From CAWGOF01 sp963824225 (GTDB lineage: Bacteria; Acidobacteriota; Polarisedimenticolia; Polarisedimenticolales; Polarisedimenticolaceae), in NCBI GenBank assembly GCA_963824225.1, contig CAWGOF010000003.1:186001-250000 (forward strand): a DNA stretch of 64,000 bases, given 5' to 3'. Below are positions 44,209-53,217 of this stretch, piece after piece (the stretch's first letter is position 1; each line of letters begins with the position of its first letter). Below the pieces are notes generated by a model. It saw only the letters and a list, made by a program, of their open reading frames with translations, had not been told where the DNA came from and ran no database searches. The translations under genes were made by a program, and so were the position numbers.

Positions 44209-45477
44209 ATGGTGGGTGTGTACAACGTAGCTCTCGCCCCGCTTCGCCTGGCAGCCGCAGTCTGGGCGCTGCGCCACGCGCGCGGACCCCGGGCCGCGGA
44301 ATGGCGCGAGCGTCTCGCGCGCCAGGTGCCCCGAATCACGCGGCCGGGCGGTGTGTGGATCCACGGCGCCTCGCTGGGAGAGGCGCGCATCGTCGGGGCC
44401 TTGGCGCGCGCCCTGCGCCGCCGGATGCCGGACGTTCCGCTCGCCGTGTCGGCCGTCTCACCCGCCGGTCGAGCCCAGCTTCCAGCCGCGCCCGACGTGG
44501 ACGCGGCATTCTTCCTGCCCCTCGATTTCGCCGGCTTGCCGACGCGCGTCCTGCGCGCCGTCGCGCCGGGTGTTCTGACGCTCGTCGAGACCGAGCTGTG
44601 GCCCAACCTGCTCCGCGAGGCCCACGCGCTGCGCGTGCCCGTCGTCCTGGCCAACGCTCGGCTGTCCCCGGCCCGGATGCGCTGGTACCGCCGATTGTCC
44701 GCGCTCTACGCGCCGCTGCTGCGGAGCGTGGCCCGCGTCGGAGCACGCAGCACCGCGGATGCGGAACGGCTCGGCGAGCTCGGCGTGCCGGCACAAGCGA
44801 TCTCCGTCACGGGAAACGTCAAGTACGATCTGCCGCCGCCCGACGGGGATCGCACGCGCGCGCGGCGCGATCTCGGGATCGCCGAGGATCGGCCGGTGTG
44901 GGTCTGTGGCTCGACCCGCCCGGGCGAGGAGCAGGTGCTCGTCGACGCCTGGCTCGCCCTGCGGCGCGAGATGCCGGAGCTCGTGCTCGTCCTCGCTCCT
45001 CGTCACACCGAGCGGTTCGACGAGGTCGAGCGGCTACTCGAGAAAGCCGGGCTCGATCCGGTGCGCTGGTCGCAGCGGTCGTCCGAACGGATCACGCCGC
45101 CCGAGCTCCTGCTCGTCGACCGCCTCGGCGTGCTCGGCCGAGCGTACCTGGCGGCGGACGTCGCGTTCGTCGGCGGCACGCTCGCCGAGATCGGCGGGCA
45201 CAACGTGCTCGAGCCCGCCGCCGCCGGCGTCCCCGTGCTGTTCGGCCCGCACACCTCGAACGTCGAGGACGAAGCGGCAGACCTGCTCGCCGCGCACGGC
45301 GCGCGGCGCGTCCTCGGCGCCGAGGATCTCGCCCGCGCGGTCGCCGAGCTCGTGCACGAACCCGCGCGCGCGCGCGCCATGGGGCAAGCGGCGCGAGGTG
45401 TCGTCGAAGCCCACCGCGGAGCCCTCGATCGCACGATCGACATCGTCCTCGAGGCCCGGACGTCGGGGCGAGTATGA
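44209..45477 (+). CDS. waaA: Kdo transferase WaaA (KdtA)
   Basis: Adds Kdo from CMP-Kdo to lipid IVA at the inner membrane. 422 residues, glycosyltransferase family 30. The N-terminal domain includes the family segment VWIHGASLGEARIVGALA (around residues 47-65, with the acidic catalytic residue) and TLVETELWPNLL. The C-terminal GT-B half has NVKYDLPPP, VLAPRHTERFDEVE, FVGGTLAEIGGHNVLEPAAA and GPHTSNVEDEA. First gene of the LPS operon; ATGA overlap with lpxK. Whether it adds one or two Kdo cannot be told. Confidence 0.95.
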   Translation: MVGVYNVALAPLRLAAAVWALRHARGPRAAEWRERLARQVPRITRPGGVWIHGASLGEARIVGALARALRRRMPDVPLAVSAVSPAGRAQLPAAPDVDAAFFLPLDFAGLPTRVLRAVAPGVLTLVETELWPNLLREAHALRVPVVLANARLSPARMRWYRRLSALYAPLLRSVARVGARSTADAERLGELGVPAQAISVTGNVKYDLPPPDGDRTRARRDLGIAEDRPVWVCGSTRPGEEQVLVDAWLALRREMPELVLVLAPRHTERFDEVERLLEKAGLDPVRWSQRSSERITPPELLLVDRLGVLGRAYLAADVAFVGGTLAEIGGHNVLEPAAAGVPVLFGPHTSNVEDEAADLLAAHGARRVLGAEDLARAVAELVHEPARARAMGQAARGVVEAHRGALDRTIDIVLEARTSGRV

Positions 45478-46517
45478 GCGCGGCGTGGAGCGAAGCGGTG
45501 TCCGGGTGCCTCGCTCCGCTGGCCTGGGTCTACGAGGCTGGGGTCCGCGCACGCAACCGGCGGTTCGATCGACCGGGCGCCGAGCGCCGTGCGGGCCTGC
45601 CGGTTCTGAGCGTGGGCAACCTGGTCGTCGGCGGAACCGGAAAGACGCCGACCGTCGCCTGGCTCGTCTCGCGGCTCCTCGCGCTGGGCCTCCGCCCGGC
45701 GATCGTCAGCCGTGGCTACGGGGGCCGCGCCGGACGCGGCCCGCTCGTCGTGTCGACGGGCGCAGGGCCCACGTGTACGGCCGACCGCTGCGGTGACGAG
45801 CCGTTCCTCCTGGCCACGGCGACGCGCGGCGCGATCGTGATCGTGGGTGCAGACCGCGCGGCCGGAGCCGAGCGGGCCCGCGGGCTCGGCGCGAGCGCCG
45901 TGCTGCTCGACGACGGGTTCCAGCATCGGGCCCTCGCGCGCGACCTGGACATCGTCCTGCTCGACGCGGCCCGGCCGTTCGGAAACGGCCGGCTCTTGCC
46001 GGCGGGTCCGCTGCGCGAGCCGCTCGACTCGCTGCGCCGGGCCGACGTCGTGCTCCTCACGCGCGCGCGCGACGCGCTCGATCCGCCGGACACGAGCCGT
46101 GTCGTCGCCGCGCTGCGTCCGGGGACACCGCTCGTTCGATCGTCGTTCCGCCGGGTCGGGTTCGTCGATGCCACGGGCGCCGAGGTGCCGGCGCCGCGGC
46201 GCGCCGTCGCCTTCTGCGGGATCGCGCGGCCCGACTCGTTTCGCGCGGAGCTCGCCGGTGAGCCGACCGAGATCGTGTCGTTTCGTGTCTTCGCGGACCA
46301 CCACCGATTCGCCGACCGCGAGATCGACGAGCTGCTCGACGCGGCGGCCCGCGCCGGCGCCCGGCTGGTCACGACCGAGAAAGACCTGGCGCGCCTGTCG
46401 TCGCGCACGATCCCCGGCGAGGCCGCACCGATCGCACTGCGCATCGAGCTCGTGGTCCACGAGCCCGAGCCGCTCCTCGACGCCATCGAGCGCGCGATCG
46501 GCCGGAGGGCCGCGTGA
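45474..46517 (+). CDS. lpxK: Tetraacyldisaccharide 4'-kinase LpxK
   Basis: Phosphorylates the 4' position of the lipid A precursor. 347 residues, P-loop kinase of the inner membrane. An N-terminal hydrophobic/amphipathic helix is followed by VLSVGNLVVGGTGKTPTVAW (Walker A near residue 50), SRGYGGRAG, DEPFLLA, VLLDDGFQHRALARDLDIVL and LLPAGPLREP. The last third has ADHHRFADREIDEL and TEKDLARLSS. Overlaps waaA (ATGA) and the next acyltransferase gene (GTGA). Confidence 0.95.
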   Translation: MSAAWSEAVSGCLAPLAWVYEAGVRARNRRFDRPGAERRAGLPVLSVGNLVVGGTGKTPTVAWLVSRLLALGLRPAIVSRGYGGRAGRGPLVVSTGAGPTCTADRCGDEPFLLATATRGAIVIVGADRAAGAERARGLGASAVLLDDGFQHRALARDLDIVLLDAARPFGNGRLLPAGPLREPLDSLRRADVVLLTRARDALDPPDTSRVVAALRPGTPLVRSSFRRVGFVDATGAEVPAPRRAVAFCGIARPDSFRAELAGEPTEIVSFRVFADHHRFADREIDELLDAAARAGARLVTTEKDLARLSSRTIPGEAAPIALRIELVVHEPEPLLDAIERAIGRRAA

Positions 46518-47428
46518 GCGCGAGCGCGCGGCATCGGACGGAGGATTGGCTGTTCGCCACGCTGTTCGGCGTCGCGGCGCGCGTGCCGCGGAGCGCGATG
46601 CTCGCGCTGGGCTCGGCGATCGGTACCCTGGGCTATCACCTCGATCGCGAGCGGCGGCGGGTGGCGCTGGACAACCTGGCCCGGGCGTACGGTTCGACGC
46701 TGTCGGATCGCGAGGCGCGGCGGATCGCGCTCGGATGCTTTCGACACTTCGCCCGCATCACGCTCGACACCGTGGCGTGCTCGCGTCTGTCTCCCGAGAC
46801 GCTGCGATCGCTCGTGGACTACGAAGGCCTCGACCACCTCCGCAACGCCTACGCCCAAGACCGCGGCGTCCTCCTGTTCAGCGGTCATTTCGGGCACTGG
46901 GAGCTGACGGCGCTGCTGCAGGGCTGGCTCGGGCTTCCGCTGACCCTGATCACGCGACCTCTCGACAACCCGCTGCTCGAGGCCCGGCTGGCCCGCGAGC
47001 GCAGCCGCTCGGGCAACCGCGTGGTCCACCGGCGCAACGCGGTGCGGGAGATGCTCCGCGCGATCCGGGACCGCGGCGGGGTCGCGATCCTGATCGATCA
47101 GGACGCACGGCGCGAGGGCATCTTCGTTCCGTTCTTCGGCCAACCGGCGTCGACCATCCCCACGCTCGCGCTGCTGGCCCTGCGCACCGGGGCACTGGTC
47201 GTGCCGACGTTCAGCGTGCCCGAAGGACGGAGGTACCGCATCGTCTACGAGCCGCCGGTGCCGATCGAGGCCACGACCGATCTCGACGCCGACGTCGCGC
47301 GACTGACGGCGCAGTTCACCTCGATCATCGAGCGCTGGATCCGCGAGCACCCGGACGTCTGGCTGTGGCTCCATCGGCGCTGGAAGCAACGCCCGGCGCC
47401 CGTCGGGGCCGCGTCGCCGACCTGCTAG
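46514..47428 (+). CDS. lpxL: LpxL/HtrB-type lipid A acyltransferase
   Basis: Transfers a secondary acyl chain to Kdo-lipid A. 304 residues, starting at the GTG overlapping the lpxK stop. The catalytic H-x4-E is in LLFSGHFGHWELTALL near residue 122. Further conserved parts: ITRPLDNPLLEARLARERSR, AILIDQDARREGIFVPFFGQ, and EHPDVWLWLHRRWKQRP at the end. The membrane anchor near residues 15-35 is weak. LpxL versus LpxM cannot be separated here. Its TAG stop lies inside the second copy of the 18-bp block. Confidence 0.9.
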   Translation: MSASARHRTEDWLFATLFGVAARVPRSAMLALGSAIGTLGYHLDRERRRVALDNLARAYGSTLSDREARRIALGCFRHFARITLDTVACSRLSPETLRSLVDYEGLDHLRNAYAQDRGVLLFSGHFGHWELTALLQGWLGLPLTLITRPLDNPLLEARLARERSRSGNRVVHRRNAVREMLRAIRDRGGVAILIDQDARREGIFVPFFGQPASTIPTLALLALRTGALVVPTFSVPEGRRYRIVYEPPVPIEATTDLDADVARLTAQFTSIIERWIREHPDVWLWLHRRWKQRPAPVGAASPTC

Positions 47429-47432
47429 ACTC
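47415..47432 (+). repeat. 18-bp promoter-like block before hldE1 (copy 2)
   Basis: Same 18 bases as 44177-44194, with the extended -10 TGC-TAGACT (47423-47431). It overlaps the end of the acyltransferase gene, whose last codons (Thr-Cys-stop) are inside it, and ends 18 bases before the hldE1 GTG. Confidence 0.55.
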
Positions 47433-47450
47433 GACCGGCGGAGGAGCGGT

Positions 47451-48458
47451 GTGACTGGAGCGTCGCGACTCGAGGCCTGCGTGCGAGGGTTCCTCTCGCG
47501 GCGGGTCGTCGTCCTCGGCGACTTCGTGGTCGACGAGTTCCTGCACGGCGACATCGCGCGCGTGTCCCGCGAGGCGCCGGTCCTGGTGCTCGAGCATCGG
47601 CACACCGATGCGGTGCTCGGCGGCGGCGGGAACAGCGTGGCCAACCTGCACGCCCTGGGCGCTCGCCCGGTCCCGGTCGGGGTCGTGGGCGACGACCCCG
47701 CAGGAAAGCGACTCCTCGCCGCGCTCGCCGAGCGGCGAATCGACGTGTCGCACGTCCTCGTCGTGCGGGGCTACGCGACCCCGTGCAAGACGCGCGTGCT
47801 CGCCGGCGGGATCCATACGCGCCGACAGCAGATCGTCCGCATCGACCGTGGATCGCCGCGGGGCCGGCTCGCGGCGACCGTCGAGCGCCGCCTCGTCGCG
47901 GCGCTGCGCCGCGCGGCCCGCGGCGCCGACGGGCTGCTCGTTGCGGACTACGGCTACGGTGCGGCGTCGCCCGAGCTCCTGGCCGCGGCGCTCGATCCGC
48001 ACCGCAGGCGAGACCTCGTGATCACGGTGGACTCCCGCGCGCGCGTCGAGCGCTACCGCGGCGTGACGGCGTGCACGCCGAACCAGGAGGAGCTCGAGAA
48101 CGCGCTGGGCTCGGGACCGCTCGACGATTCGACCGTGACCGACGCCGGGCAGGAGCTGCGGCGCCGGACGAGCGCCCGCGCCGTGCTCGTCACGCGCGGC
48201 GCGCGGGGCATGGTCCTCGTCGAGCGCGGACGCGCGCCGGTCGTCATCCCGGCCTGGGGCTCCGAGGTCGCCGACGTGACCGGCGCGGGCGACACCGTGA
48301 TCGCGGCATTCACGGTCGCCTGCATCGCCGGCGGCAGCCTGGCCGACGCGGCGCGCCTGGCGAACTACGCCGCCGGCCTCGTCGTGGCCAAGCCCGGGAC
48401 GGCCACCACGTCCCGCGCGGAGATCCTCGACGCCGTGCGGCAGGACCATCCGGCATGA
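47451..48458 (+). CDS. hldE1: D-glycero-beta-D-manno-heptose-7-phosphate kinase (HldE kinase domain)
   Basis: Makes heptose 1,7-bisphosphate for the LPS inner core. 335 residues, PfkB/ribokinase fold. N-terminal VLGDFVVDEFLHGDIARVSR with EAPVLVL, the GGGGNSVANLHALGA glycine motif, ACTPNQEELENALG, and the catalytic VADVTGAGDTVIAAF near residue 275. Starts at GTG with GGAGGAGC upstream. The nucleotidyltransferase half is a separate gene that overlaps by four bases, so the usual HldE fusion is split here. Confidence 0.92.
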   Translation: MTGASRLEACVRGFLSRRVVVLGDFVVDEFLHGDIARVSREAPVLVLEHRHTDAVLGGGGNSVANLHALGARPVPVGVVGDDPAGKRLLAALAERRIDVSHVLVVRGYATPCKTRVLAGGIHTRRQQIVRIDRGSPRGRLAATVERRLVAALRRAARGADGLLVADYGYGAASPELLAAALDPHRRRDLVITVDSRARVERYRGVTACTPNQEELENALGSGPLDDSTVTDAGQELRRRTSARAVLVTRGARGMVLVERGRAPVVIPAWGSEVADVTGAGDTVIAAFTVACIAGGSLADAARLANYAAGLVVAKPGTATTSRAEILDAVRQDHPA

Positions 48459-48937
48459 GCGCCGGCAAGGTCGTCGATCGAGGGGAGCTGATGCCGCTGC
48501 TCGCCAGCCGTCGCGCCGCGGGCCTGCGCGTGGCCCTGGCGAACGGACTGTTCGATCTGCTGCACGTCGGCCATCTGCGGTATCTCGAGGCCGCGCGGCG
48601 CGAAGCGGACGTCCTGGTCGTCGCCGTCAACTCGGACGAGTCGGCGCGCGCGCTCCGCGGTCCGTCGCGCCCGATCGTTCCCGCCGTCGAGCGCGCCGAG
48701 CTCCTGGCCGCGCTGCGCTGCGTCGACTACGTGACGATCTTCGACGAGACGACGGTCGTTCCCGTGCTGCGCGACCTCAGACCCGACGTGCACTGCAAGG
48801 GCACGGACTACACCGCGGACAGCGTTCCCGAAGCCGGCGCGGCACGCGAGCTCGGAATCCGCGTGGCGATCGTCGGCGATCCCAAGCGCCATGCGACGAG
48901 CAACCTGCTCGAGCGGATCCGCTCGATTCGCGACTAG
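48455..48937 (+). CDS. hldE2: Heptose 1-phosphate adenylyltransferase (HldE transferase domain)
   Basis: Forms ADP-heptose, the heptosyl donor for the LPS core. 160 residues with the nucleotidyltransferase signature ALANGLFDLLHVGHLRYLEA (HxGH as HVGH near residue 38), VAVNSDESARALRGPSRPI, CVDYVTIFDETTVVPVL and PDVHCKGTDYTADSVPE. ATGA overlap with hldE1. Last gene of the LPS operon; its TAG shares CTAG with the stop of convergent rplQ. The intermediate phosphatase (GmhB) is not in the window. Confidence 0.93.
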   Translation: MSAGKVVDRGELMPLLASRRAAGLRVALANGLFDLLHVGHLRYLEAARREADVLVVAVNSDESARALRGPSRPIVPAVERAELLAALRCVDYVTIFDETTVVPVLRDLRPDVHCKGTDYTADSVPEAGAARELGIRVAIVGDPKRHATSNLLERIRSIRD

Positions 48938-49552
48938 CTCGATCCGCCGCCCTTGCCGCTCTTGCGCACGCCGGCGGCGCGCTTCTTCGGCGGTGCCGGG
49001 GGCTTGCCGGCGCGGCTGGCCCCGGCCTTTTTCGGCTCGCGAGTCTGGGTCTTGGCCTTGCCCTTGGGCTTGTCCGTGGACTTCGCCTTCCCCTGGCCCT
49101 TGGGCGCCGGGGTCTCGGCTCCGGTCTCGGTCGCCCTCGCCTTCGCCGGAGCCTTGCCCTTGCCGGGCTTCGGTGGCTCGGGCGCCGGAGCGATCTCGGC
49201 ACCGACGAGCTCGAGGATCGCCATCTCCGCGTTGTCGCCGCGGCGCGGCCCGAGGCGCACGATGCGCGTGTAGCCGCCCGGACGCTGCGCGTACCGCGCG
49301 GACAGCGTGTCGAACAGCTTGCCCACGACGGCGCGGTCGTGGATGTGCCGCAGCACCTGGCGCCGGGCGTGAAGCGTCTCACGCTTGGCCAGCGTGACGA
49401 GACGCTCGGCGAACGGCCGCAGCTCCTTGGCCTTGCCCAAGCGTCGTGCGGATCCGTTCCGCCGCGAACAGCGAGGTGGACATGTTCCGCAGCAAGGCCA
49501 GGCGGTGCTCCGTGCTCCGTCCCAGCTTTCGCCCGGCGACCCGGTGCTTCAT
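48934..49552 (-). CDS. rplQ: 50S ribosomal protein L17 with long C-terminal extension, one frame break
   Basis: L17 core: MKHRVAGRKLGRSTEHRLAL, then LFAAERIRTTL joined across a frame break near 49439 (cttGggcaag on the minus strand) to KAKELRPFAERLVTLAKRET, ending the conserved part at GDNAEMAILELVGAE. A further ~90 residues are Ala/Lys/Pro/Gly-rich, low complexity and highly basic, as in some actinobacterial L17 proteins. Last gene of the alpha operon. Confidence 0.92.
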
Positions 49553-49569
49553 CGTCCGCTCCTACTCGA

Positions 49570-50561
49570 TCACGCGCCGCGCGGGCGCACGCGGCGGCCA
49601 CCGAGCTCGAGCCCCAAGGACAGCCCCATCTCGGCCAGGATGTCCTTGATCTCGTTCAGCGACTTTCGTCCGAAGTTCTTGGTCTTCAGCATATCGGCCT
49701 CGGTCCGCGTGACCAGGTCGCCGATCGTCTTGATGTTCGCGTTCTTCAGGCAGTTGTACGACCGGACCGACAGCTCGAGCTCGTCCACCGAGCGGTCGAG
49801 CATGCTCGAGCAGCCGCTCGTCCTCGGTCGACGGGAAGTCGAGCGCCTCTTCCGGCCGCCTCCTCGAAGTTGATGAAGATCGCCATGTGGTCCTTGAGCA
49901 GCTTGGCCGCCATGGCCACGGCGTCCTGCGGGGTCACGGCGCCGTTGCGTCCAGACCTCGAGGGTCAGCTTGTCGTAGTCGGTGGCTCTGACCGAGCCGC
50001 GCGTCCTCCACGCGTGAAGTTGACCTTGCGCACGGGCGAGTGCACCGAGTCGAGCGGGATGTAGCCGATGCCCAGGTCCTCGTCGAAGTTCCGATCGGCC
50101 GGTACGTAGCCCCGGCCGCGCTTCGAAGCCGCATCTCCATCGAGATCTTGCCCTCCTCGGACAGCGTGCACACCGCGGCGGTCGGATCGAGAACCTCGAC
50201 GTTCGACGTCAGCCGGATGTCCCGCGCGCGCACGACGCCCGGGCCCTCGGCGGTCAGCGTGAGCGTCTCCGGGTGGTCCGCAGTGGATGCGGAACGGGAT
50301 CTGCTTCAGGTTCAGGATGATGTCCGTCGTGTCCTCGACGACGCCGGGGATCGACGAGAACTCGTGCAGCACGCCCTCGATCTTGACCGCCGTGATCGCC
50401 GCGCCCTCGATCGACGACAGCAGCACGCGCCGCAGGGCGTTGCCGATCGTCGTGCCGAACCCGCGCTCGAACGGCTGGGCGTGGAAGCAGCCGAAAGTCG
50501 GAGTGAGCGTCTCGCGCTCGACCTCGAGCCGCTTGGGTCTTTGAAATCCCTTCCACAGCAT
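49570..50561 (-). CDS. rpoA: RNA polymerase alpha subunit, many frame breaks
   Basis: About 330 residues in pieces. N-terminal domain: MLWKGFQRPKRLEVERETLT, FGTTIGNALRRVLLSSIEGA and LHEFSSIPGVVEDTTDIILN. Middle: RARDIRLTSNVEVLDP, GRGYVPADRNFDEDLGIGYI, PLDSVHSPVRKVNFT, VEDARLGQS and TPQDAVAMAAKLLKDHMAIF. C-terminal domain: RSVDELELSVRSYNCLKNAN and FGRKSLNEIKDILAEMGLSL. At least six single-base changes lie between about 49800 and 50285, including extra bases near 50281, 50015, 49985 and 49948. A real RNA polymerase gene cannot tolerate this. Confidence 0.93.
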
Positions 50562-50602
50562 GCGTTTGCCTCCCGGGGCGGTCCCGCTCGTCGACAGGCG
50601 CC

Positions 50603-51228
50603 CTACTTCGAGTACAGCTCGACGATCAACTGCTCCTGGATCGGCATCGGGATGTCGTCCCGTGCCGGGAGCTGCTTGACCGTTCCGCGGAACTGGTCCG
50701 CGTCGAGCTCGAGCCAGCCCGGTACGCCGCGTCCCCGCGCCGTGTCCAGGCAGATCTTGATCTGGTCGTTCTTGCGGCTCGCGTCGTCGAGAGAGACGAC
50801 GCTACCGGATCGCACGACGGCGGACGGAACGCGAGCCTGCGGCCGTCGACGCGGATGTGGCCATGGCTCACGAGCTGCCGGGCCATGGCGCGCGACGAGG
50901 CGAAGCCCAGACGGTACACGACGTTGTCCAGACGCCGCTCGAGCATCTGCAGCAGCGTGGCCCCGGTGATGCCCTTGCCCTTGGCGGCCCGAGCGAAGTA
51001 GTTGCGGAACTGCCGCTCGAGCACGCCGTACACGCGCTTGACCTTCTGCTTCTCGCGCAGCTGGACGCCGTAGCCCTGGATCTTGCTGCGTCGGCGCCCG
51101 TGCTGGCCCGGCGCGTAGCCCCGGCGCTCGAACGCGCACTTCTCCTTGAAGCACCGGTCGCCCTTGAGGAACAGCTTCATCCCCTCCCGGCGACACAGCC
51201 GGCAGACCGGACCGGTGTACCGCGCCAC
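50603..51228 (-). CDS. rpsD: 30S ribosomal protein S4, zinc-binding type, one frame break
   Basis: About 208 residues. The N-terminus has four Cys (CRLC near residue 9 and CFKEKC near 26), the zinc-binding form of S4. Then GYAPGQHGRRRSKIQGYGVQ, VYGVLERQFRNYFARAAKGK and the S4 RNA-binding domain MLERRLDNVVYRLGFASSRA. The frame changes near 50833 (a missing base after VDGRRL) and continues as VPSAVVRSGSVVSLDDASRK to PIQEQLIVELYSK. Confidence 0.95.
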
Positions 51229-51244
51229 GTCCCTATCTCCTGGG

Positions 51245-51651
51245 CTACACGCGCCGCCGCTTGGGCGGCCGGCAACCGTTGTGCGGAATCGGCGTCACGT
51301 CCTTGATCGACTTGATCTCGAGGCCCGCCGCCTGCAGGGCGCGGATCGACGACTCGCGTCCCGAGCCCGGGCCCTTGACGCGCACGTCGACCGACCGCAC
51401 GCCGTGCTCTTGCGCCGCGGCGTGCCGGCGGTCTGCGCCGCGGTCTGGGCCGCGAACGGCGTCCCCTTGCGCGAGCCCTTGAACCCCTGCCCGCCCGCCG
51501 ACGACCAGGCCAGCACGTGTCCCTCGGGATCGGCGATCGCCACGATCGTGTTGTTGAACGTCGCGTGGATGTGCACGATCCCGTGCGGGATGTTCTTCTT
51601 TTCTTTCTTCTTGCCGCCCTTCTTGCCGGTCTTCGCCGCTGCCTTCGCCAT
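51245..51651 (-). CDS. rpsK: 30S ribosomal protein S11, one frame break
   Basis: Platform protein of the 30S subunit. MAKAAAKTGKKGGKKKEKKN, then GIVHIHATFNNTIVAIADPE and WSSAGGQGFKGSRKGTPFAA. A missing base near 51420 shifts the frame, after which AAQEHGVRSVDVRVKGPGSG, RESSIRALQAAGLEIKSIKD and the invariant end PIPHNGCRPPKRRRV follow. Confidence 0.95.
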
Positions 51652-51662
51652 GCTCTACCTTC

Positions 51663-52049
51663 CTAGCCCTTCTTGGTCAACGTCTTCTTCTTGCCGGCGA
51701 CGGTACGCCGCGGTCCGCGCCGGGTCCGCGCGTTCGTGTGCGTGCGCTGCCCGCGCACGGGCAGGTTGCGGCGGTGCCGCATTCCGCGATACGACCCGAT
51801 CTCGATCAGCCGCTTGATGTCGAGCGACGTGGCCTTGCGCAGGTCGCCCTCGACCCGGCCCTCGTGGTTGATCACGCGCTGGATGCTTCGCGTCTGCTCG
51901 TCGCTCAGCTCGCGGACCTTGAGCGACGGCGCGACCAGGGCCTTCTCCAGGATCTGCATCGCCCGCGCGCGGCCGATCCCGTACATGTACGTCAACCCGA
52001 TCTCGACGCGCTTGCTCGGCGGTAGATCGACTCCGGCGATGCGTGCCAC
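51663..52049 (-). CDS. rpsM: 30S ribosomal protein S13
   Basis: 128 residues, intact. MARIAGVDLPPSKRVEIGLT, TYMYGIGRARAMQIL, DIKRLIEIGSYRGMRHRRNL and PVRGQRTHTNARTRRGPRRT are all typical. Contacts 16S rRNA in the head and the 50S subunit. Normal length and position after rpmJ. Confidence 0.98.
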   Translation of the reverse strand: MARIAGVDLPPSKRVEIGLTYMYGIGRARAMQILEKALVAPSLKVRELSDEQTRSIQRVINHEGRVEGDLRKATSLDIKRLIEIGSYRGMRHRRNLPVRGQRTHTNARTRRGPRRTVAGKKKTLTKKG

Positions 52050-52068
52050 GTCCCGCTCCTTCCTCGGC

Positions 52069-52182
52069 TCAGCCCTGCCGCTGCTTGTGCTTCGGGTTGT
52101 CGCAGATCACGCGCACGACGCGCTCGCGCTTCACGATCTTGCACTTCTCGCAAATCTTCTTGACCGAGCTGCGTACTTTCAT
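52069..52182 (-). CDS. rpmJ: 50S ribosomal protein L36 (zinc-binding)
   Basis: 37 residues: MKVRSSVKKICEKCKIVKRE and on to DNPKHKQRQG. Cys11, Cys14, Cys27 and His32 form the zinc site of the Cys-containing L36 type. Located between infA and rpsM as usual. Intact. Confidence 0.97.
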   Translation of the reverse strand: MKVRSSVKKICEKCKIVKRERVVRVICDNPKHKQRQG

Positions 52183-52195
52183 CCCGACCTCGCGC

Positions 52196-52413
52196 TCACT
52201 TGTAGCGGTAGACGATCCGGCCCCGCGTCAGATCGTAGGGGAGAGCTCGACGAGCACCCTGTCGCCGGGCAGGATGCGGATGAAGTGCTTGCGCATCTTC
52301 CCCGAGATGTGGGCCAGGACCTTGTGCTTGTTCTCCAGCTCGACCCGGAACATCGCGTTCGGCAGCGGCTCGACCACCGTCGCCTCGACCTGGATCGCCT
52401 CTTCCTTCGACAT
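52196..52413 (-). CDS. infA: Translation initiation factor IF-1, frame break at the end
   Basis: About 72 residues, OB fold. MSKEEAIQVEATVVEPLPNA, MFRVELENKHKVLAHISGKM, RKHFIRILPGDRVLVELSP, then a C missing from a C-run near 52238; restoring it gives YDLTRGRIVYRYK, the conserved IF-1 end. Confidence 0.95.
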
Positions 52414-52430
52414 CGGCTTGGCCTATCCCC

Positions 52431-53217
52431 TCACTCCGCGCCCGGCGCGCCGAGGACGCGTGGGCCGGCCTCGGTGACGGCCACGCAGCATTCGAAATGT
52501 GCGGACAGGCTGCCGTCTCGCGTGCGGGCGGTCCAGCCGTCCGCAGTCGAGCACGACCTCGGCGCTTCCCGCGTTGACCATCGGCTCGATCGCCAGGACC
52601 ATACCCGGCACAGCCGCTCGCGCCGGCCGGGCTGCCCGAAGTTCGGGATCTGCGGGTCCTCGTGCAGCTCGAGACCGATCCCGTGCCCGACGAACTCGCG
52701 CACGACGGAGAAGCCGCTCGATTCGACCTAGGTCTGCACGGCATACCCGATGTCCGACACGCGGTGTCCCACCTGAACCTGCTCGATCCCCCGGCGCAAC
52801 GCCTCGCGCGTCACGTCGAGGAGCTGCAGCGCCTCGGTCGCTCGACTTGCCCCACGGGGAACGTCTCGGCCATGTCGCCGTAGTAACCCGCGGTACAGGA
52901 TGCCGACGTCCACCGAGACGATGTCGCCCTTCGCGCAGGACGACCTTGCGCGACGGGATCCCGTGGACCACCTCGTCATTGACCGACGCGCACACACTCC
53001 CCGGAAAGTCGGGACCTCCCCCACGGTGCGGATACCCCTTGAACGCCGGACGGCCATCGGCCTCGAGGATCCGGCGCTCGGCGAGCTCGTCGAGATCGGC
53101 TGTCGTGACTCCGGGCCGGATCCGGCTCCGGAGCTCGTCGAAGACCCGCCGCAGGACGAGGTTGGCCTCGTCCATGATAGCGAGCTCGGCGGCAGACTTC
53201 AGCACCAGGCGGGTCAT
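52431..53217 (-). CDS. map: Methionine aminopeptidase type I, many frame breaks
   Basis: Removes the initiator Met from new proteins using two metal ions. About 260 residues in at least five pieces: AELAIMDEANLVLRRVFDEL, AFKGYPHRGGGPDFPGSVCA, SVNDEVVHGIPSRKVV, GDIVSVDVGILYRG (metal Asp), VSDIGYAVQT, REFVGHGIGLELHEDPQIPN (metal His) and the region of GMVLAIEPMVNAGSAEVVLD. Frame changes cluster in 52500-52940. Its ATG overlaps the adk stop. The adk-map-infA order is standard for this operon. Confidence 0.92.

Noticed and set aside
49570..50561. Programmed frameshifting or a split rpoA
   Set aside because: Six or more changes at unrelated sequences, without slippery sites or structures, in a universally intact gene; error is the simpler reading.
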